Origin: Flavobacterium sp. AG291
GTDB lineage: Bacteria > Bacteroidota > Bacteroidia > Flavobacteriales > Flavobacteriaceae
DNA length: 64,000 bases
Assembly (NCBI RefSeq): GCF_003350375.1
Contig: NZ_QQAR01000005.1
Span: 1 to 64,000 of the forward strand
Direction of reading: 5' to 3'
Part shown: positions 15,840 through 25,169 of the stretch, in pieces
Layout of the letters: each line of letters begins with the position of its first letter
How positions within the stretch are numbered: position 1 is the first letter of the stretch
The notes under the pieces: model-generated
Databases searched by the model: none
What the model was told of the DNA's origin: nothing
The model's input: the letters and a program-made list of their open reading frames with translations, nothing else
Made by a program: the position numbers and the translations under genes

Positions 15840-18758
15840 ATGAAAAAAAACTTTATCTATATTTTCTCACTTCTTTTATTGCATTATTGCTTATCAGCAC
15901 AAAACAACTCGTCTGACCACCAAAAACTCTCCGGAAAAATAACCCAGTATAGCAGAACCGATTTTAATGCTGATCCCCAATTCTGGTGTATGACTGAAGA
16001 CAAGTCAGGAACTATATTTTTTGGTAATAATGACGGGGTTGTAATTTTTGATGGTGAACACTGGCAAAAGCTAAACCTGCCAAACAACTCATCAGTCCGT
16101 AGCCTTGAAATAGACAAAAAAGGCGTGATTTATGCCGGGGGTTATAATGAGATTGGTACTTTACAAAAAAACAGGAATGGAAAATTTGTTTACAAATCAC
16201 TCATTGAAGAACTTCAGCTTGAAGGCAAAAACATTGAGAATATTTGGGACATTAAAGCTGTAGACGACCGAGCAATATGCCGTTCGTTTAACGAACTAAT
16301 CATCATTACTAACAAAATTGCAACCCATATCCCGGCAAATACTTCTTTCATTTATTCAAACCTTATTGGTAAAGATTATTATATGCAGGACTCCAATTAT
16401 GGTATCCTAAAACTTGAATCGGGAGGAATTGAGCCTAAAATGGCTTTCGAGGCAAAACAATACAACAATGAGGAAATTGTATCTCTATTACCCGGAAATA
16501 CTCCCGGAAATGTTTTAGCCATAACCAAGCAGGGAAACATCTATGAAGGAAATCCATCAACAGGTGTTTTACAGCTTTTGAATAATGTATTTGGCACCAA
16601 CAGGCGCGACATTGTATCTTCTGCTATAAAATATGCTAATGGCGACCTTTTTATAGGAACCCTGAGCAACAAAATCATAATGACAGACAGCAAAGGATTT
16701 ACCATCCCCAGCCCTGCTGTTTTACAGGATCTTCAGGATGCGGTTATCCATAAAATGTACACAGCAGCAGATGGCAATATTTGGGTGCTTGAAAATAATG
16801 GCCTTGCGTACATCGACTTTACTTCGCCTTACACCTACCTATTCAACAAAGCCTCTGTTTATGATGCTCTTACATATAATAACAGTCTGTACCTTGCTAC
16901 CAACCAGGGCGTGTATTATTCTTACTTCAACAGCAAGGCACCTTCAACCACCCATAACTTTAAAAAAATCAATAATCTACACGGACAGGCATGGTCACTG
17001 CAACAATTGGAAGGCGACATCATAGTGAGCCACGACAATGGCCTTTTCAGGATTGAAAGCGATAATGCCATAAAAATCGGTACGGTTTCAGGCTTCTGGA
17101 AAGTAACCCCTATTAAAAGTAAACCTCACTTTTACCTTGCTTCTCATTACAATGGCCTCTATCTGCTTGAAAAAAGTAACAGAGAATGGTTATTACACGA
17201 AAAACTGAGTGGATTTGACGAATCGGCAAGAGATATACTTCCCGCCGACGAACCTTATACCTATTGGGTATGTCACGGTTACAAGGGTGTTTTTAGAATT
17301 AGGATTAATCCATCCTATACCCGTATAAGCTCTGTAGACCATTACACAAACAAAAACGGGCTCGAGTCAGCATTCAATGTAAATGTTACGCGTTGGAACA
17401 ACGAGGTGGTTTTTACTACCAATACCGGTATCTACAGATTTGACGCCAACCATAATCGTTTTACCCCTCATACAAGATTAAACACTATACTTGACCCGGC
17501 TAAGAACACCAGAAAGCTTATGCAGTCCGGCAATAAAACCTGGTTTGTACAGGATGATGAAGCCGGTTACTTTTATACAGCTGAAAAGAAACCGGAGCTT
17601 CATAAAGACCTTTTCCTTAACCTTAAAGGCAGCTTTAATCGTGGAATGGAGAGCATAGCCCCTCTTGCAGGAAACAACATTCTGTTTGGCACGACCAATG
17701 GTCTGTTTATGTATACAGTTTCTAATCCGGGACTCAGCCCAGGCATAAACACAAGCATTACGCAGGTATCATTTTCGAGAGACCAGCAGTTAAACCTGCT
17801 TCCTCTTGACAACAACAAAGACAATCCCGAAATACTACCCAACCAGACAGACATCCTGCGTTTTGAGTTCGCTTCGCCAAAAATGACACATGGCACCGAG
17901 ATACAATACAGCTACAAACTTGAAAATGTAGACAACAACTGGTCGGCGTGGCAAAATATTGCTTACAAAGAATACACACACCTTAGACCAGGCAACTACA
18001 CCTTTAAAGTCCGCAGCCGAAACACAGCAGGTCTTTTAGGCAAGGAAACCACCTACCATTTCACTATCCTTCCCAAATGGTATCAAACAAATCTCGCCTA
18101 TGCATTGTATGTTATCATAGCCACATTGTTAATTATAGCTATTGTGCGATACGTTAAACAGAAAATCGAACGTGACCACGAAAAAACAAAAACAGAGGCT
18201 TTAAAAGCCAAAAAAATGCTTGAGTTGGAACTTGAACAACTGAAATTACAACGTGATAAAGAACAGATCAACAAAGACCGTATTCACCTGCAGGAAGAAG
18301 TACTCAACAACAGTAAGGAACTGGCTAATTATACCATGCTCCTGATAAAGAAAAAAGACATTTTTAATGAGATAACCACCGACCTTAAAGAGCTTAAGGA
18401 TTACGTTAAAAACGACGATTCACGCAAAAAACTATTACAGATATTCCAAAAGCTGAATACCCATAAAATAGGCGAAGAATATCTGGAAGTATTTGACGTT
18501 AATTTTGAGAAGGTACACCATAACTTCTTCGAGGAGCTTAAGAAACTAAACCCAACACTTACCAAAAGGGAATTAAGGCTTTGTGCGTTCGTAAAAATGA
18601 ATCTTACCAATAAGGAGATCTCACCTTTACTAAATATTTCGCTGAGAGGTGTGGAAAATGCCCGCTACCGTATCCGTAAAAAACTTGAAGTAGCCCACGA
18701 AGATAACTTTGTAGCCTTTTTGGAAAATGTTGCCAAACAAGCGGAAACATCAGCTTAG
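15840..18758 (+). CDS. Membrane-spanning one-component regulator (propeller, Y_Y_Y, LuxR-type HTH)
   Basis: The 972-residue protein has a signal sequence (ending CLSAQ), a periplasmic sensor of beta-propeller repeats (about 40-650), a Y_Y_Y domain (about 690-740), one transmembrane helix (about 752-772), a long charged coiled coil (about 775-870), and a C-terminal LuxR-type helix-turn-helix (LTKRELRLCAFVKMNLTNKEIS onward, about 906-950). It lacks histidine kinase and receiver domains, so it resembles SusR in layout: a periplasmic glycan signal is passed directly to a DNA-binding domain. It is divergent from susC and is probably the activator of the GH30 locus. Function is inferred from layout and position. 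Confidence 0.88.
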   Translation: MKKNFIYIFSLLLLHYCLSAQNNSSDHQKLSGKITQYSRTDFNADPQFWCMTEDKSGTIFFGNNDGVVIFDGEHWQKLNLPNNSSVRSLEIDKKGVIYAGGYNEIGTLQKNRNGKFVYKSLIEELQLEGKNIENIWDIKAVDDRAICRSFNELIIITNKIATHIPANTSFIYSNLIGKDYYMQDSNYGILKLESGGIEPKMAFEAKQYNNEEIVSLLPGNTPGNVLAITKQGNIYEGNPSTGVLQLLNNVFGTNRRDIVSSAIKYANGDLFIGTLSNKIIMTDSKGFTIPSPAVLQDLQDAVIHKMYTAADGNIWVLENNGLAYIDFTSPYTYLFNKASVYDALTYNNSLYLATNQGVYYSYFNSKAPSTTHNFKKINNLHGQAWSLQQLEGDIIVSHDNGLFRIESDNAIKIGTVSGFWKVTPIKSKPHFYLASHYNGLYLLEKSNREWLLHEKLSGFDESARDILPADEPYTYWVCHGYKGVFRIRINPSYTRISSVDHYTNKNGLESAFNVNVTRWNNEVVFTTNTGIYRFDANHNRFTPHTRLNTILDPAKNTRKLMQSGNKTWFVQDDEAGYFYTAEKKPELHKDLFLNLKGSFNRGMESIAPLAGNNILFGTTNGLFMYTVSNPGLSPGINTSITQVSFSRDQQLNLLPLDNNKDNPEILPNQTDILRFEFASPKMTHGTEIQYSYKLENVDNNWSAWQNIAYKEYTHLRPGNYTFKVRSRNTAGLLGKETTYHFTILPKWYQTNLAYALYVIIATLLIIAIVRYVKQKIERDHEKTKTEALKAKKMLELELEQLKLQRDKEQINKDRIHLQEEVLNNSKELANYTMLLIKKKDIFNEITTDLKELKDYVKNDDSRKKLLQIFQKLNTHKIGEEYLEVFDVNFEKVHHNFFEELKKLNPTLTKRELRLCAFVKMNLTNKEISPLLNISLRGVENARYRIRKKLEVAHEDNFVAFLENVAKQAETSA

Positions 18759-18786
18759 ATAAATAACATTTGGCAAATATCATAAT

Positions 18787-18817
18787 AAAAATGCCCCGCT
18801 TTTCAGCGAGGCATTTT
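18787..18817 (+). terminator. Bidirectional terminator (regulator and sdhB)
   Basis: AAAATGCC..GC (18788-18799) pairs with GC..GGCATTTT (18806-18817). A-runs on the left and T-runs on the right allow termination of the regulator gene and of the sdh operon. Confidence 0.85.
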
Positions 18818-18838
18818 CTATATAACTAATCTTGGAGA

Positions 18839-19600
18839 TTATTTAACGCTTGCGAAAAGGTATTCCCTGTTCATACGTGCAATGTTCTCAAGAGAGATTC
18901 CTTTAGGACACTCTACTTCACAAGCACCTGTATTAGTACAGTTACCGAATCCTTCTTCATCCATTTGTCTTACCATGTTTAGAACACGCTGAGTTGCCTC
19001 AACTTTACCTTGCGGAAGCAATGCATACTGAGATACTTTTGCTCCAACAAAAAGCATAGCAGAACCATTTTTACAGCTTGCAACACAAGCACCGCAACCG
19101 ATACATGCAGCAGCCTCGAAAGATCTGTCGGCATCATGTTTAGGCACCGGAGTAGCATTAGCATCGATAGTACGCCCTGAAGTGTTTACAGAAACGAAAC
19201 CACCTGCCTGCTGAATCCTGTCAAAAGCAGAACGGTCAACAATAAGGTCTTTTATTACCGGGAAAGCTTTAGATCTCCATGGTTCAACATAAATAGTATC
19301 ACCATCTTTAAAAGATCTCATGTGAAGCTGACAAGTAGTTACTTTACTTGCAGGTCCGTGAGCTTGTCCGTTAATGTAAAGCGAACACATACCACAAATA
19401 CCTTCACGGCAATCGTGGTCAAACGCCACAGGCTCTTTCCTTTCGTTGATAAGCTGCTCGTTAAGCTGATCAAGCATTTCAAGGAATGAACTCGCAGTAG
19501 AAACATTATCAAGTTTGTAAGTTTCTATTTGTCCTTTAGATTTAGCATCTTTCTGACGCCAGATTTTAAGGTTTATATTTATATTTTTATTAGAACCCAT
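18839..19600 (-). CDS. sdhB: Succinate dehydrogenase/fumarate reductase iron-sulfur subunit
   Basis: This 253-residue subunit carries electrons from the flavoprotein to quinone in complex II. The N-terminal ferredoxin domain has the [2Fe-2S] cysteines in [12 protein letters not shown] and a later Cys (TTCQ). The C-terminal part has [14 protein letters not shown] and [15 protein letters not shown] for the [4Fe-4S] and [3Fe-4S] clusters. The last motif has the variant spacing found in the epsilonproteobacterial/Bacteroidota type. It is the third gene of sdhCAB, 12 bases after sdhA, and ends at a bidirectional terminator. Confidence 0.96.
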   Translation of the reverse strand: MGSNKNININLKIWRQKDAKSKGQIETYKLDNVSTASSFLEMLDQLNEQLINERKEPVAFDHDCREGICGMCSLYINGQAHGPASKVTTCQLHMRSFKDGDTIYVEPWRSKAFPVIKDLIVDRSAFDRIQQAGGFVSVNTSGRTIDANATPVPKHDADRSFEAAACIGCGACVASCKNGSAMLFVGAKVSQYALLPQGKVEATQRVLNMVRQMDEEGFGNCTNTGACEVECPKGISLENIARMNREYLFASVK

Positions 19601-19612
19601 CTCTGTTGAATT

Positions 19613-21619
19613 TTATTTGTAGTTCCTTGCGGCAATTTTAATATACTCGTAGTTAAGAACTTCTTTATGAAGCTTTTCGTTATTAATATCGCTGCCGCCA
19701 TATTCCCAGGCACCTACGAAATTAAAGTTAACGTCATCACGTAAGGTTTCACCCTCGCTGTCCTGATATTCTTCCCTGAAGTGACCACCACATGACTCGT
19801 TACGCTGAAGTGCGTCCATAGCCATAAGCTGACCAAGTTCCATAAAGTCAGCTACACGGATAGCTTTCTCTAACTCAGGGTTAAGTTCATTTGCAGAACC
19901 CGGAACATACACATCTTTGTAGAACTCGGCTCTTAGTGCATCGATCTCAGCAACAGCTTCTTTAAGACCCTGCTCGTTACGACCCATACCTACTTTGTTC
20001 CACATGATGTTACCAAGGCGTTTGTGGAAATGATCTACCGATTTAGTACCGTTGTTGTTAAGGAAACCATCAATTTGTGCTTTAACAGCATTCTCAGCCT
20101 CAACGAACTCAGGAAGATCTGTAGAGATCTTACCTGTACGGATATCATTTGCAAGGTAATCTGAAACTGTATAAGGAAGCACAAAGTAACCATCAGCAAG
20201 ACCCTGCATCAAAGCAGAAGCTCCAAGACGGTTAGCACCGTGATCAGAGAAGTTAGCCTCACCCGCTACGAAACAGCCAGGTATTGTACTCTGAAGGTTA
20301 TAATCAACCCAAACACCACCCATGGTATAGTGTACCGCAGGATAGATCTTCATTGGTGTTTCATACGGATTCTCATCAGTAATCTGTTGGTACATCTGGA
20401 AAAGGTTACCGTATTTCTCCTCTAACCAAGCTTTACCAAGTTTGATAACTTCTTCATCAGAAGGATGGTGGTTACCGGCAGCATAAGCAGCCTGTTTACC
20501 TTTACTGATAATCTCAGAAGAGAAATCAAGGTAAACACCTTCGTTAGTATCATTAGCCTCTATACCAAAACCTGCATCACAACGCTCTTTTGCAGCCCTA
20601 GACGCAACGTCACGAGGCACAAGGTTACCAAACGCAGGATATCTTCTTTCAAGGAAATAATCTCTATCCTCTTCAGCAATCTGAGTCGGTTTTAGTTTAC
20701 CGGCACGGATAGCCTGAGCATCTTCAATTTTCTTAGGAACCCAGATACGTCCTGAGTTACGAAGCGACTCAGACATAAGCGTAAGCTTAGACTGGTTTGT
20801 TCCGTGAACTGGGATACATGTTGGGTGAATCTGTACGTAGCAAGGGTTTGCAAAGTACGCTCCTTTTTTATGTATTTTCCATGCAGCAGTTACGTTACTT
20901 CCCATTGCATTTGTAGAAAGGAAGTATACATTACCATAACCACCCGAAGCGATGATTACAGCGTGCGCTGAATGTCTTTCAATTTCTCCTGTAATAAGGT
21001 TACGTGCAATAATACCACGTGCTTTGCCATCAACCTTAACGATATCAAGCATTTCGTGACGGTTGTACATTTCAACACGCCCAAGACCAATTTGTCTTGA
21101 AAGTGCAGAGTAAGCACCTAACAATAACTGCTGACCTGTTTGTCCTGCAGCATAGAAAGTACGCTGTACCTGAGTACCACCAAACGAACGGTTGTCTAGC
21201 ATCCCACCGTAGTCTCTTGCAAAAGGCACACCCTGTGCCACACACTGGTCAATAATGTTACCTGAAACTTCAGCAAGACGGTGAACGTTTGCTTCACGCG
21301 CTCTGTAGTCACCACCTTTTATAGTGTCATAAAATAATCTGTAAATACTGTCACCATCATTCTGATAGTTTTTTGCAGCATTAATACCTCCCTGAGCAGC
21401 AATAGAGTGCGCACGGCGTGGAGAATCCTGAAAAGCGAATGCTTTAACATTATATCCCATCTCGCCAAGGGAAGCAGCAGCAGAAGCTCCTGCAAGGCCT
21501 GTACCTACAACAATTACATCAATCTTTGGTCTGTTGTTTGGGGCAACAAGTTTCAAATGGTCTTTATAATCTGTCCATTTTTTGGATATATGCCCTTCGG
21601 GTATCTTAGAATCTAACAT
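19613..21619 (-). CDS. sdhA: Succinate dehydrogenase/fumarate reductase flavoprotein subunit
   Basis: The 668-residue catalytic subunit oxidises succinate to fumarate. It has the FAD-binding [19 protein letters not shown] near 37, [16 protein letters not shown] near 69 with the His expected to bind FAD covalently, [17 protein letters not shown] near 228, and the substrate region HPTCIPVHG near 266 and [15 protein letters not shown] near 435. Its length and gene order match the menaquinone-linked enzyme of Bacteroidota. It lies between sdhC (15-base gap) and sdhB (12-base gap), so translation is probably coupled. Confidence 0.97.
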   Translation of the reverse strand: MLDSKIPEGHISKKWTDYKDHLKLVAPNNRPKIDVIVVGTGLAGASAAASLGEMGYNVKAFAFQDSPRRAHSIAAQGGINAAKNYQNDGDSIYRLFYDTIKGGDYRAREANVHRLAEVSGNIIDQCVAQGVPFARDYGGMLDNRSFGGTQVQRTFYAAGQTGQQLLLGAYSALSRQIGLGRVEMYNRHEMLDIVKVDGKARGIIARNLITGEIERHSAHAVIIASGGYGNVYFLSTNAMGSNVTAAWKIHKKGAYFANPCYVQIHPTCIPVHGTNQSKLTLMSESLRNSGRIWVPKKIEDAQAIRAGKLKPTQIAEEDRDYFLERRYPAFGNLVPRDVASRAAKERCDAGFGIEANDTNEGVYLDFSSEIISKGKQAAYAAGNHHPSDEEVIKLGKAWLEEKYGNLFQMYQQITDENPYETPMKIYPAVHYTMGGVWVDYNLQSTIPGCFVAGEANFSDHGANRLGASALMQGLADGYFVLPYTVSDYLANDIRTGKISTDLPEFVEAENAVKAQIDGFLNNNGTKSVDHFHKRLGNIMWNKVGMGRNEQGLKEAVAEIDALRAEFYKDVYVPGSANELNPELEKAIRVADFMELGQLMAMDALQRNESCGGHFREEYQDSEGETLRDDVNFNFVGAWEYGGSDINNEKLHKEVLNYEYIKIAARNYK

Positions 21620-21634
21620 AGTTACTGATGTTGA

Positions 21635-22474
21635 TTATTTTATAAAAAAGTGAATATATACAGGGATAACAGCAAACAATAGCGGAACTATTATTGCAAA
21701 TGCATACCCGAATGTTTTAATTAATCCGTTGTATTTAGGATTGTTAGCACCCAAAGACTGGAATGCACTACCAAAACCGTGGTAAAGGTGGAATCCTAAA
21801 ACTACCATAGAGATTACATATAGAATTGTATAAAGCAACCCATACTGAGGTTGCTTGAAGAAAGCAACAGTAATCTTGTAAAGATCTTTATAACCTTCTT
21901 TAATTTTTACATTAGCACCTGCATCATAAAATTCAGTTCTGTTCTCAATTTTAATCTGACCCTGATCTACTTGCATTTTAGGAATATAACCACCATCAGT
22001 AGTTACATAGAATTCCTGAGGCATACCCCCTGCATTAATGCTGATAGTCTGAAGCGGCATTGCTTTATCAAAGTGCATTCTTGCCCAGAAACTAACCATG
22101 TGCGTAACAATGAACACAAGGATAATAGTTCCTAGAACTGCCATGTTTCTTGATGCCCAGATAGTGTTTTTACCTGGCTTGTTCATTACATATCTAACCG
22201 GCCTTGCCTTGCGGTTCTGCACTGTAAGCACAATACCATCGATAGCATGGAAAATGATAGAGATGTAAGTTAAGTAAGATAAAATTTTTACTGCCGGGTT
22301 GGTTGTCATGAATAATGCGTACTGATTAAAGTGCAGTGCAGCGTCTTTACTCGTAGACAATAATTGAAGGTTACCCAGTAAATGTCCTGTAAGGAACAGG
22401 CAGAGAAATAAACCTGTTAAAGCCATCCAGTATTTCTTGGCGATGGAAGACTTCAAAAATGCAGATTTTGCCAT
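21635..22474 (-). CDS. sdhC: Succinate dehydrogenase cytochrome b subunit, five-helix type
   Basis: The membrane anchor of complex II here is one 279-residue chain instead of separate SdhC and SdhD. About five transmembrane helices are visible (WMALTGLFLCLFLTG, ILSYLTYISIIFHAID, NMAVLGTIILVFIVTHM, LLYTILYVISMVVLGFHL, AFAIIVPLLFAVIPVY). Conserved histidines in GHLLGN, FHAIDG, THMVSFW and FHLYHG are expected ligands of two hemes b, as in Wolinella-type fumarate reductase. The loop at about 150-200 is longer than in short family members. It is the first gene of sdhCAB, with a well-placed promoter. Confidence 0.93.
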   Translation of the reverse strand: MAKSAFLKSSIAKKYWMALTGLFLCLFLTGHLLGNLQLLSTSKDAALHFNQYALFMTTNPAVKILSYLTYISIIFHAIDGIVLTVQNRKARPVRYVMNKPGKNTIWASRNMAVLGTIILVFIVTHMVSFWARMHFDKAMPLQTISINAGGMPQEFYVTTDGGYIPKMQVDQGQIKIENRTEFYDAGANVKIKEGYKDLYKITVAFFKQPQYGLLYTILYVISMVVLGFHLYHGFGSAFQSLGANNPKYNGLIKTFGYAFAIIVPLLFAVIPVYIHFFIK

Positions 22475-22513
22475 AGTGTATGTTTAAAAAGATAAGGTTT
22501 TTAAAAAATCAAA

Positions 22514-22545
22514 CAAAAATAAGGCATAAATACTATTCATCACAA
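22514..22545 (-). promoter_or_regulatory. sdhCAB promoter
   Basis: On the minus strand TTG (22545-22543) and TATTTTTG (22521-22514) are 21 bases apart, a good fit to the TTG-N17-23-TAnnTTTG promoter of flavobacteria. The leader would be about 33 bases. Confidence 0.55.
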
Positions 22546-22602
22546 CCCTTATTGCTTATTTATAATCAGTATAAAGTGATAATTTTCATAAAGTATTTGC
22601 AA

Positions 22603-22643
22603 TAAAAAAGCGGTTTTAGGAATTTTAAATCCCTAAAACCGCT
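22603..22643 (-). terminator. Terminator of the ChaN-like gene
   Basis: AGCGGTTTTAGG (22609-22620) pairs with CCTAAAACCGCT (22632-22643). On the minus strand a run of six T follows. It insulates the ChaN-like gene from sdhCAB. Confidence 0.88.
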
Positions 22644-22692
22644 ATAAATCTGCAATATAAATCAGAACACTATATTTCTAAAGCAATTACTA

Positions 22693-23544
22693 CTATTGCG
22701 TTTTCGTCATGTCTTCGTCAACAACAATAATAAAATCAGCCAGGTTAAGGCTTTCTTTATCCAGTTTTGAGACATCCTTTTGGGACACAGCGGCTATCGT
22801 TATGATTTTCACCTGAGGTTTTGTTTTTTTAAGGTACCAGTTAATTCCCTCAAAATTATTACTATGATACGTTCCGTTATAGTGAACGAATACAGTGCCC
22901 GGCTTCAGGTTCTCAGCAATAAAATACCCCATAGTAGCATCTTTAATAGCCTGAGCCTCTGGCATATTTGGCGTAGCATGATCACCCATCATCTTCATCA
23001 TACCAACATAGCCCGGAAGATTCGCGTCATATTCAATAGGAAGTGGGGCAATCCATTTTTTTTCTTCATCAGAAAGACTGTTTAGCGACTCAAGTCCCTG
23101 CTTGTTCACTTGCCTTGCATAACGGCGTGGCACATTGGTAGCGATAAATGGGAAGTGTTTCTCCTTTGCATAATCCACCAATGGTTTATAATCGGTTTTA
23201 TGGTTAGGCCAAAGGCGTGCCGTACTATCAAACACCTTTTGATTGATTTCCCCTTTCAGGTACTGATCCAGTTGTTTTTGGTTATCAGCCTCTATCATTT
23301 CGGCACCAAGCACAAGGTTGTGTTTTTCACCAAGATCTTTCGTCAGCTCCAGCTGCAGCCAATGTATCAGCGAATTATCATGGAGTTCTCCAAAGAAAAC
23401 CACTTCGGCATCTCCTGCTGCATTCAGCATCTTTTTATAGGTAACTGCCTTGCCTCCTTTAGTGAAAATTTGATAACCCTGCTTGTCCTGAGCCATTGCA
23501 AAACTGAAAACAAAAAAAGCAGCCAAAAGCGAATAAAATTTCAT
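22693..23544 (-). CDS. ChaN family protein
   Basis: The 283-residue product has a signal peptide (residues 1-18, ending FAMAQ) and the ChaN/DUF399 pattern: FFGELHDNSLIHWLQLEL near 50, EMIEADNQKQLDQYL near 82, and FVHYNGTYHSNNFEGINWYL near 220. ChaN proteins are periplasmic or outer membrane proteins; the Campylobacter member binds two hemes and is linked to iron supply. There is no lipobox here, unlike many members, so it may be soluble in the periplasm. It is a single gene with its own terminator. A heme role is inferred from the family only. Confidence 0.88.
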   Translation of the reverse strand: MKFYSLLAAFFVFSFAMAQDKQGYQIFTKGGKAVTYKKMLNAAGDAEVVFFGELHDNSLIHWLQLELTKDLGEKHNLVLGAEMIEADNQKQLDQYLKGEINQKVFDSTARLWPNHKTDYKPLVDYAKEKHFPFIATNVPRRYARQVNKQGLESLNSLSDEEKKWIAPLPIEYDANLPGYVGMMKMMGDHATPNMPEAQAIKDATMGYFIAENLKPGTVFVHYNGTYHSNNFEGINWYLKKTKPQVKIITIAAVSQKDVSKLDKESLNLADFIIVVDEDMTKTQ

Positions 23545-23572
23545 TGTGTATTGATTTGTATATAATGCTTCG

Positions 23573-23580
23573 CAAAAATA
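23573..23580 (-). promoter_or_regulatory. Possible -7 box of the ChaN-like gene
   Basis: TATTTTTG on the minus strand lies 28 bases before the start codon. A -33 box is not evident. Confidence 0.3.
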
Positions 23581-23726
23581 GGCATTACTACTTTATTTAG
23601 AAATTGTCTAATTAAGAAATTTAAACCCTTTTTTGTCATAATTTGATAAAAATGACGTTCAAAACTATTTTTAGCACATTCATACAGCGATACCTGCTTA
23701 ACTTTACGTTTCCAAAAAACACAAAC

Positions 23727-25088
23727 ATGAATACCGGAATTGATGCGATAGCTTTTGATGTCGCAAAACTGCACCTGCCTATAAAAACCCTTGCCCAGGC
23801 AAGAAATATTGACCCCGATAAACTTGAAAAAGGCCTTGGGCTGCTAAAAATGACCTTTCCTGACGCACACCAGGATGCTGTAGTATTTGCCGCAAACGCA
23901 CTTACAAAGCTTATTGAGCAGAACAGTATCAATCCGGCGGAGATAGCCCGGATTTATGTAGGAACCGAAAGCGGCATTGACAGCAGCAAGCCTATAGGAT
24001 CGTTCCTGACAACGCTTATGGAACAAAAATTTGGCGAAAGCACTTTCAGCAATTGTGATACGGTCGATTTTACATTTGCCTGTATTGGCGGAGTTGATGC
24101 CCTGCACAACTGCCTGGATTACATCAGGCTTAATCCAACAAAAAAAGCCATCGTAATCACCACCGATATTGCAAAATACGATCTTGAATCTACCGGAGAA
24201 TACACTCAGGGCGCGGGAGCACTGGCTATGCTGGTGACTGCAAATCCACGCATTATTGCCATTGGCAGCGAATGGGCTGTAAGCACCAAAGGGGTTTTCG
24301 ACTTCTTTAAGCCATACAGAACTTTATCAAAATGGAATATTACCAACCACGACGAAAACGAACCGTGGTTTGGCAATCTTGAAGCCCAAATAGAAATCCA
24401 CAAAGACCAGCCGGTTTTCGACGGGCAATATTCCAACCAGTGTTATACAGATCGTACCCGTGAGGCGTATTATCGCTTTAAAGATGCAACCAAGACAACA
24501 GGTTCGCTATACGATACCTGGGAAAGCATCATTATGCACCTGCCCTATGCCTTTCAGGGCCGCAGGATGTTTGCCGAGATCTTTGCAATTGATGCCAATA
24601 CACCATTGCTAAACGGAAATGAAGACGCAGCCGATTACCAAAACCGACTAAAAGAAATAGCAAAATCAGAAGAATACAAAGCTTTTGTAAACCAAAAACT
24701 GCACCCTGCCGAACCTGCTTCTTCAGCCATTGGCAACCTGTATACGGGCTCGGTATTTATGGGATTATTATCTGCTTTGAGTCATTTCGCTAAGGCAGAT
24801 GCAGGGATCACCGGAAAGAAATTCGGTTTCCTTGCCTATGGTAGTGGCTCGAAATCGAAAGTTTTTGAAGGAACGCTTCAGCAAGGCTGGAAAACTGCGG
24901 CACAAAATGCACAACTTTTTGAAACCCTTGAAGAAAGTCAGGAAATAGGTTTTGACACCTACCTGAAACTCCATAAAAAAGAGCAGAAAACAAGCCTTTT
25001 AGCACCATCGGGCGAATGGGCACTGGATAGAATAGAAAAAGATATCCCGAATCTTATCGGGGCGAGGTATTATAAATGGGTGGAGTAG
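23727..25088 (+). CDS. Hydroxymethylglutaryl-CoA synthase
   Basis: This enzyme condenses acetyl-CoA and acetoacetyl-CoA to HMG-CoA, the entry to the mevalonate route to isoprenoids. I chose the ATG at 23727 (453 residues) because family homology begins at GIDAIAFDVAKLHLP; an upstream ATG at 23643 would add an unrelated 28-residue tail. The catalytic Glu81 is in GTESGID, the acylated Cys119 in FACIGG, and a His is in MHLPYAFQGRRM near 270, where the catalytic His is expected. QGAGALAMLV and AYGSGSKSKVFEG are also typical. No other mevalonate gene is nearby. Confidence 0.93.
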   Translation: MNTGIDAIAFDVAKLHLPIKTLAQARNIDPDKLEKGLGLLKMTFPDAHQDAVVFAANALTKLIEQNSINPAEIARIYVGTESGIDSSKPIGSFLTTLMEQKFGESTFSNCDTVDFTFACIGGVDALHNCLDYIRLNPTKKAIVITTDIAKYDLESTGEYTQGAGALAMLVTANPRIIAIGSEWAVSTKGVFDFFKPYRTLSKWNITNHDENEPWFGNLEAQIEIHKDQPVFDGQYSNQCYTDRTREAYYRFKDATKTTGSLYDTWESIIMHLPYAFQGRRMFAEIFAIDANTPLLNGNEDAADYQNRLKEIAKSEEYKAFVNQKLHPAEPASSAIGNLYTGSVFMGLLSALSHFAKADAGITGKKFGFLAYGSGSKSKVFEGTLQQGWKTAAQNAQLFETLEESQEIGFDTYLKLHKKEQKTSLLAPSGEWALDRIEKDIPNLIGARYYKWVE

Positions 25089-25138
25089 TTAGTTTTAGGA
25101 TATTCAAATTTTAAGAACCTATTTCCCAATAATCTTAC

Positions 25139-25146
25139 TACTTTTG
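25139..25146 (+). promoter_or_regulatory. Possible -7 box of the aminopeptidase P gene
   Basis: TACTTTTG fits TAnnTTTG and lies 23 bases before the ATG. No TTG or TTTG at the usual spacing was found. Confidence 0.3.
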
Positions 25147-25169
25147 GTATCCGAATAAAACTTATTATC

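Noticed and set aside
23643..23726. Upstream ATG of the HMG-CoA synthase gene
   Set aside because: The added 28 residues do not fit the family, whose homology begins right after the ATG at 23727.
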